The position numbers and the translations under genes are program-made. DNA of 64,000 nt. Source: CBDDHT01 sp965227905 (GTDB lineage Bacteria > Pseudomonadota > Alphaproteobacteria > Rhizobiales > Methyloligellaceae). The DNA lies in NCBI GenBank assembly GCA_965227905.1, contig OZ245780.1, forward strand, positions 4,898,001 through 4,962,000, written 5' to 3'. The notes under the pieces were generated by a model, which saw nothing but the letters and a program-made list of their open reading frames with translations, ran no database searches and had not been told where the DNA came from. Of the stretch, positions 52,188 to 62,032 are shown piece by piece (position 1 is the stretch's first letter; every line of letters begins with the position of its first letter).

Positions 52188-53096
52188 TTATGACCGCTGC
52201 ATACCCCAGCGCTGGACGGTCTTGATCTCGATATTCCGGAAGATCACATTCTCCACCAGGATACCGATCAGGATCACCATGAAGAGGCCGGCGAAGACGC
52301 CGTCGGTATCCAGGTTCTGGCTCGACTCGAAGATGTACCATCCAAGACCGCCCGAGCCGGACGAGGCACCGAAGACCAGTTCCGCTCCGATGAGCGTGCG
52401 CCAGGCATAGGCCCAGCCGAGTTTCATGCCGGAGAGGATCGTCGGGAACGCTGCGGGCACGAGGATCTTCCACACATAGGGGATGCCTCTGAGCCCGTAG
52501 TTCTGGCCGATCATGCGCAGGGTCGGACTCACATTCATGAAGCCGGTATGGGCGCTGAGCGAGATGGCCCAGAGCACCGAATGCACAAGAACGAAAATCA
52601 GGCTTCCCGTCCCAAGCCCGAACCAGAGCATCGCCAGCGGCAGCAGCGCAATGGCCGGCAGCGGGTTGAACATGGCCGTCGACATCGCGATGAAATCGCC
52701 GCCGATGCGCGAGGTTGCTGCCCAGAGTACCAGCACGGCTGCAATCGCCACGCCGAGCGCATATCCCATGAGCAGAACCTTGATCGAGAACCAGACCTTG
52801 TGAATGAGATCGCCATAGAAGAGATCGTCGATCAGTTTCTCGGCCGAAATCGCAAAGGATGGCAGCATCAATGGCTCCACATCCATGGCGACCGTGTAGA
52901 TCTGCCAAGATGCCACGAGACACAAGAGGATGAATGTCTTGCGGACGGCATTGATGTTCCAGATGCGTTCGAAAGCCGAGAGCTTGCGTGCGACATCTCC
53001 AGTATGCGCCTGCTGGATTTCCGGCACTTCGTACTCGGGACGAATGACCAGTTCAGGCAGATTGGCTTTGTCGGGAAGTGTTGAAGCCGTGCTCAT
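52188..53096 (-). CDS. ABC transporter permease, second of two
   Basis: The 302-residue permease has six hydrophobic segments. The EAA-type loop is GWAYAWRTLIGAELVFGASS, and FNPLPAIALLPLAMLWFGLG is shared with its neighbour. The N terminus is an extension of about 55 residues with DVARKLSAFERI before the first TM. The ATG overlaps the upstream permease stop by four bases; an earlier GTG at 53114 was rejected. Paralogue of the upstream gene. BPD_transp_1 type. Confidence 0.92.
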   Translation of the reverse strand: MSTASTLPDKANLPELVIRPEYEVPEIQQAHTGDVARKLSAFERIWNINAVRKTFILLCLVASWQIYTVAMDVEPLMLPSFAISAEKLIDDLFYGDLIHKVWFSIKVLLMGYALGVAIAAVLVLWAATSRIGGDFIAMSTAMFNPLPAIALLPLAMLWFGLGTGSLIFVLVHSVLWAISLSAHTGFMNVSPTLRMIGQNYGLRGIPYVWKILVPAAFPTILSGMKLGWAYAWRTLIGAELVFGASSGSGGLGWYIFESSQNLDTDGVFAGLFMVILIGILVENVIFRNIEIKTVQRWGMQRS

Positions 53097-54001
53097 TGGG
53101 CCTGCATCCCCCAACGCCGAACCGTCTTTGCCTCGATTGCATTGAAGACAAGATTCTCGACCAGGACACCGACCACGATAACCGCGAAGAGCCCTGCAAA
53201 GACATGCGGGATCTGAAGATCCATCTGATTGGCGAAAATAAACCAGCCAAGCCCGCCCGATGCCGTTTCAGCGGTGTCCGATATGGAGCCGCCGAAGACA
53301 AGTTCGGCCGCGATCAAGGTTCGCCACGCGAAGGCCCAGCCGATCTTCATTCCCATCAAGATCGATGGGAAGGCCGCAGGAATGAGGATCTTGACGACGT
53401 AGGTCAGCCCTCTCAGACCGTAATTGCGCCCGACCATGCGCTGGGTATCGCTGACGCTCATGAAACCCGTATGCGCGTTAAGAGCAACCGGCCAGATCAC
53501 CGAATGGAGCAGCGTGAAGACGATGGCATCGGCGCCAAGGCCGAACCACAGCAGGGCAAGGGGCAGAAGCGCGATCGCCGGCAGCGGATTGAACATGGCC
53601 GTGATCGTACTCAGCACGTCCGAGCCGAAACGCGTTGCCGTTGCAGCCGTGGTGAGCAATGTCGCAATCAGCAGGCCAATAAAGTAACCGGTCAACAGCA
53701 CCGTGATCGAATTCCAGATCATATAGAGGAGCTGCTCCGACCAGATCGCCTTGATCAGAGCGGCGAAGGTCGTCGAGAACTTCGGCAGGATCAGCTCATT
53801 GACCTGGCTCAGCCGTGTGTAGAGCTCCCAAATGACAAGGAGAGCGAGCAAAATCGTGAACTTGCGGACAATATCAAGGTCGGAGATGCGCTCCCACAGC
53901 GATAATTTGCGCGCCACATCGCTCGTGCTTGCTGTGCCGACATCGTCCAGTTCGAATTCCGGCCGGACGATGATCTCCGGCAACTGTGCTGCCTGACTCA
54001 T
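53093..54001 (-). CDS. ABC transporter permease, first of two
   Basis: The 302-residue paralogue of the adjacent permease has the same N-terminal extension (DVARKLSLWERI), the loop GWAFAWRTLIAAELVFGGSI, and a slightly longer insert before GWFIFANQMD. ATGA-coupled on both sides. The two may form a heterodimeric channel with one ATPase. The class imports nitrate, sulfonate, taurine or bicarbonate. Confidence 0.92.
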   Translation of the reverse strand: MSQAAQLPEIIVRPEFELDDVGTASTSDVARKLSLWERISDLDIVRKFTILLALLVIWELYTRLSQVNELILPKFSTTFAALIKAIWSEQLLYMIWNSITVLLTGYFIGLLIATLLTTAATATRFGSDVLSTITAMFNPLPAIALLPLALLWFGLGADAIVFTLLHSVIWPVALNAHTGFMSVSDTQRMVGRNYGLRGLTYVVKILIPAAFPSILMGMKIGWAFAWRTLIAAELVFGGSISDTAETASGGLGWFIFANQMDLQIPHVFAGLFAVIVVGVLVENLVFNAIEAKTVRRWGMQAQ

Positions 54002-54849
54002 GTGGCCGGACCCGCCGCCTGCGTTTCTTCCTCAAGAATGCGGTCGGCGAACAGCATGTCGTGAATGCGCTGCTGCACTTCGGCGAACTCAGGCTGACCG
54101 ACATTCTCGTGGTTCAGATGATGCGCGTTGAGTTCGGCTTTGACCTGCCCGGGATGCGGCGACAGAACAAGAATGCGGCTGCCGACGATCAGCGCTTCTT
54201 CGATGGAGTGCGTGACGAAAATGACCGTGAAATGCACGTCCTCCCAAAGCTGCAGCAGCTCTTTCTGCATCTGCAGCCGGGTCAATGCGTCGAGCGCGGC
54301 GAACGGCTCGTCCATGAGCAGGACATCGGGCTCCATGGCCATACCGCGGGCGATCGCAACACGTTGTTTCATGCCGCCTGAGAGCATGTGCGGATAGGTG
54401 TCCTCGAACCCGCCAAGTTTCACCTTGACGATATACTCCATCGCGAGCGCATCGGCTTCGGCCTGCGTCTTGCACTTGCCGCCGTTCATCAGGGCGAATG
54501 TGATATTCTGTTTCACCGTCTTCCAGGGCAGAAGCTGGTCGAACTCCTGAAAGACCATGACCCGGTCCGGACCGGGCTCTGAAATCTCCCTGCCCTTCAG
54601 GCGGATCGCGCCCTCGACAGGCTGGAGATATCCTGCGACCCCTTTCAGGATCGTCGATTTGCCGCATCCCGATGGCCCGAGAACCACGTATCGGTCAGCC
54701 GGGAAGACGTCGAAGCTGACCCGGTAGGTCGCCGTGATCAGATGCTCCTTGGTCTTGTACTGGAGAGTGACCCCGTCGACGGCCAGGATGGGCTCGGCGG
54801 TAGTCGCGGCGGGCGCAGGGCCCGCCGCGTCAGGATTAGGCGTATCCAT
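53998..54849 (-). CDS. ABC transporter ATP-binding protein
   Basis: The 283-residue ATPase has Walker A GPSGCGKSTILKG (about residues 57-69), signature LSGGMKQRVAIARGMA, Walker B VLLMDEPFAALD and the switch His in FVTHSIEEAL. Family most like SsuB/TauB/NrtD. The ATG at 54849 lies after GGTAGC; an upstream TTG is possible. ATGA overlap with the next permease. Energises the importer. Confidence 0.94.
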   Translation of the reverse strand: MDTPNPDAAGPAPAATTAEPILAVDGVTLQYKTKEHLITATYRVSFDVFPADRYVVLGPSGCGKSTILKGVAGYLQPVEGAIRLKGREISEPGPDRVMVFQEFDQLLPWKTVKQNITFALMNGGKCKTQAEADALAMEYIVKVKLGGFEDTYPHMLSGGMKQRVAIARGMAMEPDVLLMDEPFAALDALTRLQMQKELLQLWEDVHFTVIFVTHSIEEALIVGSRILVLSPHPGQVKAELNAHHLNHENVGQPEFAEVQQRIHDMLFADRILEEETQAAGPAT

Positions 54850-54852
54850 CAA

Positions 54853-55893
54853 TCAGCTACCGTCCTGATCGTGGTTGTTTTCCCAATAATAGTCCTTCCA
54901 GCTCTCCGGCATGTTCTTGATCGATTTGATCGAGTGCATGAATTTAGCGAACTCCATCGTGCGCTCGGGCTGCTGCGTGTAGAGCATCTCTTTCGGATCG
55001 CCGACCATCTTCTCCACATCCTCAAGTTTCAGTTTGGACTTGGTGAAGCGGTGGAAGAGTGCTGCAGCATCCTTCTTGTTGTCGTTGATCCATTTGATGG
55101 CCTTGCCGTACGACTTGTACACGCACTCGTAGAGTTTCGGATTCTCCGTCTTCCACTTCTCGGTGTTGTACATGGCAACCGTCGAATGGCGTCCGCCCAA
55201 CACATCATAGGATGTCAGAACGTTATGCACCTTGCCGCTCGTCAACTCCTGGAAGGACGTCGGCAGGGTCGCGAAATGGCTTTTCACGGCTTGACCGCCG
55301 GCGAGAAGTGCCGCAACAGCGGTCGGGTGCTTCATCGACACCGTCATAGGATCGAGCTTGAAGGCGTCTTTGGCGCCCCATTTCTTCTTCGCGGCCATCT
55401 GAAGGACAACCGCCTGGATCGACACTTTGACCGAAGGCGTCGCGATCTTGTGGTCCGTCAGACCCACATAATCCTCGAGCTTCTTGACGCGCTTGTCATT
55501 CGTATTGAGCTTCAGGGGCATGGCGGACAGGGTCGTCATCGCCTTGACGTTCAGGCGGCCCTTGGTCTTGTCCCAGATTTTGAGCAACGGTCCGATGCCG
55601 CCGGCAGCGAAATCGACGTTGCGTGAGAGAAGAGCCTGATTGACCGCGGCACCACCGCTGAATCGGTGCATGGTGACTTTGATGTCCTTCATGCCTTGTT
55701 CTGCGGCACAGGTCTGTACGTATTTCTTATCCACCACGACATGCATGGGCAGATACAGAAGACCGAACTGCTGCGCAAAGCGCACTTCGTTGGTTTCGGC
55801 CAAGGCCGACCCACTCGCCCCGATTGTCAGGGCCGCAATGGCGCCGCCGGCGACCGTTGCAGCCATCCGGTGATGCATTCTACCAATCTTCAT
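54853..55893 (-). CDS. ABC transporter substrate-binding protein (SsuA/NMT1-like)
   Basis: The 346-residue periplasmic protein has a signal peptide with cut after ALA (AALTIGASGSALA/ETNE). It then shows RFAQQFGLLYLPMHVVVDKK and AVNQALLSRNVDFAAGG, typical of the SsuA/TauA/NMT1 class that binds sulfonates, taurine or thiamine precursors. AGGAG precedes the ATG. First of the operon SBP-ATPase-permease-permease. Substrate not deducible from sequence. Confidence 0.9.
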   Translation of the reverse strand: MKIGRMHHRMAATVAGGAIAALTIGASGSALAETNEVRFAQQFGLLYLPMHVVVDKKYVQTCAAEQGMKDIKVTMHRFSGGAAVNQALLSRNVDFAAGGIGPLLKIWDKTKGRLNVKAMTTLSAMPLKLNTNDKRVKKLEDYVGLTDHKIATPSVKVSIQAVVLQMAAKKKWGAKDAFKLDPMTVSMKHPTAVAALLAGGQAVKSHFATLPTSFQELTSGKVHNVLTSYDVLGGRHSTVAMYNTEKWKTENPKLYECVYKSYGKAIKWINDNKKDAAALFHRFTKSKLKLEDVEKMVGDPKEMLYTQQPERTMEFAKFMHSIKSIKNMPESWKDYYWENNHDQDGS

Positions 55894-56130
55894 TCGAAAA
55901 ACTCCTCCCTATCTCACTTGGCAAACTCATAAGTATTCCTGGGACTTAGAGCCCTCGACCCCTCATTGAGCACCTTGCCTCAGCGGCGCCAATAACAGCA
56001 TCATCGGTCTCGTTCGTCCATAGCAGCTTGCACCTTTTGTCTAATATCAGGACATGCACCCTCTGCATTGAAGTCTGCGTTTAGCCCCAAGCCGGCCATG
56101 AATGCTCCGCCCTGATATATGAGTTTCCAC

Positions 56131-57669
56131 TCAGTATGTTGTGGGCCATGCCGCCAGACGATGACGACCGATCCCGCCGCTCAGGCGCATGTCGTGGATC
56201 TCCAACTGGCGGACCAGATAGGTCCGCGTCTCTTCGGGGCGAACAACCGCTTGGGCGGCGAAGACCTCGACCAATCCCCACGGCTCGTTGTCTCTCGCCA
56301 TTTCATCGCGAATCTTCGTCTTCTCCTCGTCCGACAGATCCCGTCCCCAGGCGACAACTTCGGTCGCGTAGTGGGGATCCATGAAACTGATCTCGCCTGT
56401 TGGCCAGACAGCGACGTCATCGGAGTTCCGGCCCCCGCCCATATTCAGATAAGCCTGCCCATAGGTTTTGCGCATGATGACAGAGAGCTTCGGCACGGTG
56501 CACATCTGCAATGCGGTCATGAAATTCATGATCTTGCCCGGCGCCTTCTGACGCTCCCCATCGATGCCGATGACGAAGCCCGGCGTGTCCACCAGGAGGA
56601 TGATCGGAATATTGAAACTGTCCGCCATGACAGTGAAACGCGTGGCTTTCTCGCAACCCGGCACGTCCAATGCACCGGCCTTGCCCATCGGGTTGTTCGC
56701 GATGATGCCGACGACCCGGCCATCAAGGCGTGCCAGTCCCACAACCACGGTGCGTCCGAAACGCGGCTTCATCTCGAAGAAGCTGTCGCTGTCGACGAGG
56801 CACTTGATGATCTTGCGAACGTCATAGCCGCGGCGCCGCTCCGTGGGCAGAATATCGGGAATGCGCGCCTGCCCGTCCTGGCTGCCTTCCGGCACGGGTG
56901 CCCGCGGTGGCGCTTCCCGATTGTTCGACGGCATATACGACAGGAACATCTTTATCTCGTCGATCGCCTCTTCATCCGTGTCGACAACCCGGTCGACCAG
57001 TCCGGTGACTTCGCTATGGAGCTTCCAGCCGCCAAGATCTTCCGCCTCGACCGTCTGGCCGATCGCAAGCGACGCCAATCCCGGACTGCCAACCGCCATG
57101 ACGGCGCCCTTGCGCATGACGGTGAAATCGGACAGGCACGAATACCAGGCCGATGACCCGAAGCACTGACCTAGGACCGCGGATGCCCAGGGCTGCTCGC
57201 GCTCGCGTACATATTGTTCAGGGTCATGACCAAGCTGCATTCCCATGCCCCTGGCACCCATATTGTCGGGCATTCGCGCACCGGACGATTCTCCGAAGAA
57301 CACCAACGGAAATCCGCGCTTCACGGCCGTGCGGCGAACATGGCCGATCTTCTTCATATTGGTCGCACTGGATGACGCGCCTTTGACCGTAAAGTCGTTG
57401 GAGACGATACCGACCATCCGATCGGCAACCTTGCCGAAACCTGTGACCTTGCCATCGGCCGGCGTCTTTTCCCGGTCGTCGATCTCATAAGCAGAGACTC
57501 CGAGAAGACCTGCCTCGAGAAAACTATCCGCATCGACAAGACGATCGATCCGCTCGCGTGCATTGAGGAGCCCGGCTTCACGCCGCTTCTCGAGTTTTTT
57601 GGCTCCTCCCATGCCGCGGGCATGGGCTTCCCGTTTCGCAAGCTCATCGTTGATATCGTCGACGCTCAT
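56131..57669 (-). CDS. Acyl-CoA carboxylase carboxyltransferase subunit
   Basis: The 512-residue carboxyltransferase of the propionyl/methylcrotonyl-CoA carboxylase beta type is a double crotonase fold. It has FFGESSGARMPDNMGARGMG in the N domain, and GALDVPGCEKATRFTVMADS and PIILLVDTPGFVIGIDGERQ in the C domain. The partner biotin carboxylase/BCCP (alpha) gene is not in the window. It could use another alpha or a different mechanism, such as a decarboxylase. A palindrome found also before the PspA operon lies 95 bp upstream of its start. Confidence 0.9.
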   Translation of the reverse strand: MSVDDINDELAKREAHARGMGGAKKLEKRREAGLLNARERIDRLVDADSFLEAGLLGVSAYEIDDREKTPADGKVTGFGKVADRMVGIVSNDFTVKGASSSATNMKKIGHVRRTAVKRGFPLVFFGESSGARMPDNMGARGMGMQLGHDPEQYVREREQPWASAVLGQCFGSSAWYSCLSDFTVMRKGAVMAVGSPGLASLAIGQTVEAEDLGGWKLHSEVTGLVDRVVDTDEEAIDEIKMFLSYMPSNNREAPPRAPVPEGSQDGQARIPDILPTERRRGYDVRKIIKCLVDSDSFFEMKPRFGRTVVVGLARLDGRVVGIIANNPMGKAGALDVPGCEKATRFTVMADSFNIPIILLVDTPGFVIGIDGERQKAPGKIMNFMTALQMCTVPKLSVIMRKTYGQAYLNMGGGRNSDDVAVWPTGEISFMDPHYATEVVAWGRDLSDEEKTKIRDEMARDNEPWGLVEVFAAQAVVRPEETRTYLVRQLEIHDMRLSGGIGRHRLAAWPTTY

Positions 57670-57762
57670 AGGTGTTCTCTCATGGTTGCCGGATTGGGTT
57701 GCGTTCGAGCAAGACTAATCGAACGCGAAGGCGTTGCTCGATCTTAGCGTGCTGGTGCATGT

Positions 57763-57777
57763 CATTTGCATACAAAT
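57763..57777. promoter_or_regulatory. Operator-like palindrome, second copy
   Basis: CATTTGCATACAAAT is identical over 15 bases to the sequence at 25364-25378. It lies about 95 bp upstream of the carboxylase start, in its likely promoter. Confidence 0.5.
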
Positions 57778-57868
57778 CGACGCAGCGGGCTAGCGGCAGG
57801 CCATGGGGCGCAAGTTCGGGTCCGGTCTCGCGTTATCGGTCTTGTACCAGCGGCAGGCGTGCGGCGTT

Positions 57869-59107
57869 TCAGGTTGGTAAATCGGGGCCTGTGACAACAC
57901 CATCTTTGGCCATGTCTTCAATGTCGCTGTCGGTGTATCCCAACTCCGCTTTCAGAACGTCCCTCGTATCGTCACCTATCTGATGACCGATCCAACGCAC
58001 GCGCCCCGGTGTCCTGGAGAGTTTGGGCATGATTCCGGGCAACGTTACCGGTCCCAAGACATCATCCTCCATATCAATCAGCATGTTGCGCTGCCTGAAA
58101 TATTCATCGTTGAATATGTCGGCCACCGAATAGATCCGTGCTGCGGGAACGTTCGCTTTTTCCAGTAGACTCTCCAGATTCTCGAGAGTCATGTTGCAGG
58201 TCCAGGCACTGATGATCTCGTCGATAAACTCCGCATTTTCAGATCGCGCGGGTGCTGTCGCAAACCGCGGGTCGCTCACCAGCTCCGGCTGCTCCATCAG
58301 ATCCGCCAGCCGGGCGAAGACAGAATCCGACACAGCCGTAATGTGAATATAGGTGCCATTGGCAGCGGGATAGAGCGTGTTTGGAGCCGTGCCCAGATAA
58401 TGCGATCCAGGAGGTTTCGCGATAACACCGAGTTGCTGGTATGCGGGGATATGCGGCTCCATCAGCGAGAAGGCTGCCTCGCACATCGAGGAATCGACCC
58501 CCTGCCCTCTACCGGTTTTCATACGCTCCATTGCGGCGGCAAGAACACCGAATGCGCCATAGAGACCGGCGAGATAAGCCCCGACCGCTGCGCCGATGCG
58601 TGGCGGCGGTAGATCATTGTAGCCGGTAACGCCTCGAAGCCCGCTTAAGGCCTCACAAGTGACTCCGTAACCCGGACGCTCCTTGTAGCATCCATCCTGG
58701 CCAAACCCGCTAATTCTGGCAAAGATCAGGCCTGGATTGTCCCGGCTCAGCTCTTCGTAGCTCAGTCCCCATCGCTCCATTGTCCCGGGCCGGAAATTCT
58801 CGACAACGATATCCGCCTTTTCGCAGAGGCGGCGAGCCACCCGCCTGCCTTTCTCAATCCTGAGATCGATCGAAACGATGCGCTTGCCGCGAAAGACAGA
58901 TGCTGCGTAAAGCGAGCGGCCTTGCTTCCGGCTTCCGACACCCCGGGCGAAATCGCCATCCGGCTGCTCGACCTTGATGACCGTTGCACCAAAATCGGCC
59001 AACATGCGCGCACAAAATGGACCTGAGATTGTGGAACCAAACTCGACCACGCGAAGGTCACTCAGCGGACCCGAATGCTCGGCGTCTGCATCACTCGTCT
59101 CAACCAT
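57869..59107 (-). CDS. CaiB/BaiF-family (class III) CoA transferase
   Basis: The 412-residue CoA transferase shows LRVVEFGSTISGPFCARMLA and DFGATVIKVEQP at the N terminus, the catalytic-Asp region GQGVDSSMCEAAFSLME, and NLESLLEKANVPAARIYSVA. The ATG at 59107 is preferred to a GTG three codons upstream. Moves CoA between carboxylic acids, probably in catabolism with the adjacent carboxylase and SDR. Confidence 0.92.
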   Translation of the reverse strand: MVETSDADAEHSGPLSDLRVVEFGSTISGPFCARMLADFGATVIKVEQPDGDFARGVGSRKQGRSLYAASVFRGKRIVSIDLRIEKGRRVARRLCEKADIVVENFRPGTMERWGLSYEELSRDNPGLIFARISGFGQDGCYKERPGYGVTCEALSGLRGVTGYNDLPPPRIGAAVGAYLAGLYGAFGVLAAAMERMKTGRGQGVDSSMCEAAFSLMEPHIPAYQQLGVIAKPPGSHYLGTAPNTLYPAANGTYIHITAVSDSVFARLADLMEQPELVSDPRFATAPARSENAEFIDEIISAWTCNMTLENLESLLEKANVPAARIYSVADIFNDEYFRQRNMLIDMEDDVLGPVTLPGIMPKLSRTPGRVRWIGHQIGDDTRDVLKAELGYTDSDIEDMAKDGVVTGPDLPT

Positions 59108-59207
59108 TTTGATCACCGTACATTACGCAGTACTAAGGCAGGCAATAATTGGTCTGTGCACTGATTAATTCAACGCGTCATTTGGTCCGCTCACTCTTTC
59201 TCGCTGG

Positions 59208-59966
59208 CTATCCCCTTCCTACGAAGGGCATCTTCGTTGCCATAACGGTCATGAACTGAACATTCGCGTCCAAGGGTAGTTTCGCGATATAGACGATTGC
59301 GTCTGCAACATGGCCCACATCCATACGCGGCTCTACAGCCATTGAACCGTCGGCCTGTGGCACACCGGCATTCATCCGTTCCGTCATATCCGTTGCAGCA
59401 TTTCCGATGTCGATCTGGCTACAGGCGATATCGTTGCTGCGGCCATCCAGGGAAATGCACTTCGTAAGTCCGGTGATAGCATGCTTGCTGACAGTATAAG
59501 GCACCGAGCGCGGTCGGGGCGCATAGGCCGAGATCGAACCGTTGTTGATGATCCGCCCGCCCTTCGGCGACTGCACCTTCATCATCGCCATCGCTGCACG
59601 TGCACATAGGAACGATCCCGTCAGATTGACGTCAATCACACTCTGCCAGTCTTCAACAGCCATCTCTTCCATGGGAATCGGTGGCGCGTTTGTGCCGGCA
59701 TTGTTGAACAGGACATCAAGACGACCGTATTTGTCGCGAACAGCTTCGAAGAGTGTATCGACGGATTTCGGATCGGTGACGTCTGCCGCAAGCGCGACGA
59801 TATCCCCTCCATCCGGATCGGCGCCGGCTGCCGTCTCTTCGAGAGCTTCTGCTCTGCGTCCAACGAGGACGACAGAGAAGCCGGCCCGCTGAAGGGCAAG
59901 CGCTGAAGCCCGACCAATGCCACTACCAGCCCCCGTTACGAGCGCGATCCGATGTTCCGGAGCCAT
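59208..59966 (-). CDS. SDR-family NAD(P)-dependent oxidoreductase
   Basis: The 252-residue short-chain dehydrogenase has the cofactor motif VTGAGSGIGRASAL (residues 10-23), NNAG in LFNNAGTNAPPI, catalytic Ser in NNGSISAY and YxxxK in PYTVSKHAITG. Length and order are typical of the classical SDRs. About 100 bp upstream of the CoA transferase on the same strand, so they may share a pathway. Confidence 0.93.
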   Translation of the reverse strand: MAPEHRIALVTGAGSGIGRASALALQRAGFSVVLVGRRAEALEETAAGADPDGGDIVALAADVTDPKSVDTLFEAVRDKYGRLDVLFNNAGTNAPPIPMEEMAVEDWQSVIDVNLTGSFLCARAAMAMMKVQSPKGGRIINNGSISAYAPRPRSVPYTVSKHAITGLTKCISLDGRSNDIACSQIDIGNAATDMTERMNAGVPQADGSMAVEPRMDVGHVADAIVYIAKLPLDANVQFMTVMATKMPFVGRG

Positions 59967-60097
59967 CAGCCTCCAACCATATGCCTTGGGTGTCGTCAGG
60001 ATTCACGAAAGTCGACATCATAGTCTGGCTCGACCACAAGACGCAATGATGACAATCACTCTCCACAATTGGCTCCCGCGAATGGCGATTGGTCCGA

Positions 60098-62032
60098 TCA
60101 GCTCGGCAATCGGAAGCGTTCGGGTTTTGCAATCGATGCCGTGGGCGATTTACCCGAGACCACTGTGCTTTGTTCCGTCCGTGTGTTTCCAGGCGCTTTT
60201 TCATCACTCGCAAGAAACCCGCCCGATTGACGAGCCCATAGCTGCGCATAAATTCCCCCCGCATCGACCAGTTGGTCATGCGGTCCTTCTTCCACGATGC
60301 GTCCCTGATCCATGATGATCAGCCTGTCCATGGCCGAAATCGTGGAAAGACGATGGGCGATGGCGATAACCGTTTTTCCAGCCATCAAGTTGTAGAGCTG
60401 CTCCTGGATGGCCGCCTCCACTTCTGAATCCAACGCGGACGTCGCCTCATCGAGGATCAGGATTGGTGCGTCTTTCAAGAGCGCGCGAGCAATGGCGATC
60501 CGCTGCCGCTGACCACCCGAAAGCTTTACGCCGCGCTCGCCGACGCGGGCCGCATATCCTGTGTTCCCCTCATGATCCTCCAAGTCCAAGATGAAGTCAT
60601 GAGCATGGGCCCGTTTGGCGGCCTCGATTGCCGCATCGTCACCCGCGTCGGGGCGCCCATACAGAATATTCTCCATAATCGTGCGATGTAGCAGCGATGT
60701 ATCCTGCGTCACCATCCCGATCTCGGCACGGAGCGTATCCTGCTGAACCGCGGCGATATCCTGGCCGTCGACAAGGATCCGGCCACCTTCCAGATCGTAG
60801 AACCGCAGAAGCAGATTGACGAGGGTCGACTTACCGGCTCCCGACCGCCCGACAATTCCGACTTTCTCGCCGGGACGCACGATCATCGTCAGATTTTTGA
60901 CGAGGCCTCGCTCCATGCCATAGCCGAAGCTGACATCCTCAAACCGGATCTCGCCTTTGTCGACAGCGATCGGGGTCGCATCCGGAACATCGACGACCGT
61001 CCGCGGCCTGGATATCGTCTCCATGCCTTCCTGAACCATTCCAAAGTTCTCGAAAATGCCCGTAACGACAAACAGGACCCAGCCGGCCATATTGTTGATG
61101 CGGATCACGAGACCCGCGGCAACCGCAATCGCGCCGACGGTGATCAATCCCTGGCTCCACAACCAGGCGGCCAAACCGGTTGTAGCGACGATGAGCAGAC
61201 CATTGATCGACCAGACCGTAAGCTCCATCTGGGTGATGAGCCTGAGTTCATCGTGCGACTTCCGTGTCTGGTCGGCAATTGCCTCACGGGCGTAGTCATC
61301 CTCGCGCTGGGTGTGCGCAAAGAGCTTGAGGGTCGGGGCATTCGTATAGCTGTCGACGATCCGCCCGGTGACAGTCGATCGTGCATCCGACATGGACTTG
61401 GCACGATCCATCACGCGGGGCACGAAATAGGCCAGCGTCGCAACGATCAGGACCAGCCAGACGACAAGCGGCACGATCAGGCGGGCATCGGCTTCGAAGA
61501 AAATGAAGCCGGCCATAACCGTATAGATCACGATGAACCAGAGGGCATCGATACTCTGGACAACAGATTCGCGCAGTGCGGCACCGGTCTGCATGATGCG
61601 GCTCGCAATACGACCGGCAAAGTCATTCTGGAAAAAGGAGAGACTCTGCCTGAGGACATAGCGGTGCGTCTGCCAGCGCACGAGATTGGTAAAGGTCGGG
61701 ATGATCGCTTGATTGACCAGCAATGTGTGAACGCCAAACAGGACCGGCCGAGCAACGATCGCGACAAAAGCCATCCATATCAGCATGGCTCCATTGTCGG
61801 CGAAAAACGTCGCCGCGTTCTCCGTCTCCTTCACCATGTCAAGGATCTGGCCAAGATAGACGAACAGCACGACCTCAATGGCCGCCGCAAAGAAGCCTGA
61901 GATCAGCACGGCCAGAAACACCGGCCAGACCTGGCGGATATAGTGCCAATAAAACGCAATCAGCCCTTCGGGCGGCTGAGTGTCCGGAGACGCGCGAAAG
62001 GGATCGATGCGCTGTTCGAACCAGCGAAACAT
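60098..62032 (-). CDS. ABC exporter (fused membrane and ATPase domains)
   Basis: The 644-residue half-transporter has an N-terminal TMD with six helices (about residues 25-330) and an NBD with Walker A GIVGRSGAGKSTLVNLLL (about residues 390-407), signature LSGGQRQRIAIARALL and Walker B ILILDEATSALDSE. Functions as a homodimer or heterodimer; a partner half-transporter is not next to it. Related to multidrug/lipid exporters. Divergent from hemF across about 215 bp. Confidence 0.94.
   Translation of the reverse strand: MFRWFEQRIDPFRASPDTQPPEGLIAFYWHYIRQVWPVFLAVLISGFFAAAIEVVLFVYLGQILDMVKETENAATFFADNGAMLIWMAFVAIVARPVLFGVHTLLVNQAIIPTFTNLVRWQTHRYVLRQSLSFFQNDFAGRIASRIMQTGAALRESVVQSIDALWFIVIYTVMAGFIFFEADARLIVPLVVWLVLIVATLAYFVPRVMDRAKSMSDARSTVTGRIVDSYTNAPTLKLFAHTQREDDYAREAIADQTRKSHDELRLITQMELTVWSINGLLIVATTGLAAWLWSQGLITVGAIAVAAGLVIRINNMAGWVLFVVTGIFENFGMVQEGMETISRPRTVVDVPDATPIAVDKGEIRFEDVSFGYGMERGLVKNLTMIVRPGEKVGIVGRSGAGKSTLVNLLLRFYDLEGGRILVDGQDIAAVQQDTLRAEIGMVTQDTSLLHRTIMENILYGRPDAGDDAAIEAAKRAHAHDFILDLEDHEGNTGYAARVGERGVKLSGGQRQRIAIARALLKDAPILILDEATSALDSEVEAAIQEQLYNLMAGKTVIAIAHRLSTISAMDRLIIMDQGRIVEEGPHDQLVDAGGIYAQLWARQSGGFLASDEKAPGNTRTEQSTVVSGKSPTASIAKPERFRLPS

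Noticed and set aside
54742..55626. 294-codon open frame on the plus strand
   Set aside because: Antisense to the substrate-binding protein and ATPase genes, no motif.
56119..57156. 345-codon open frame on the plus strand
   Set aside because: Antisense to the acyl-CoA carboxylase gene.
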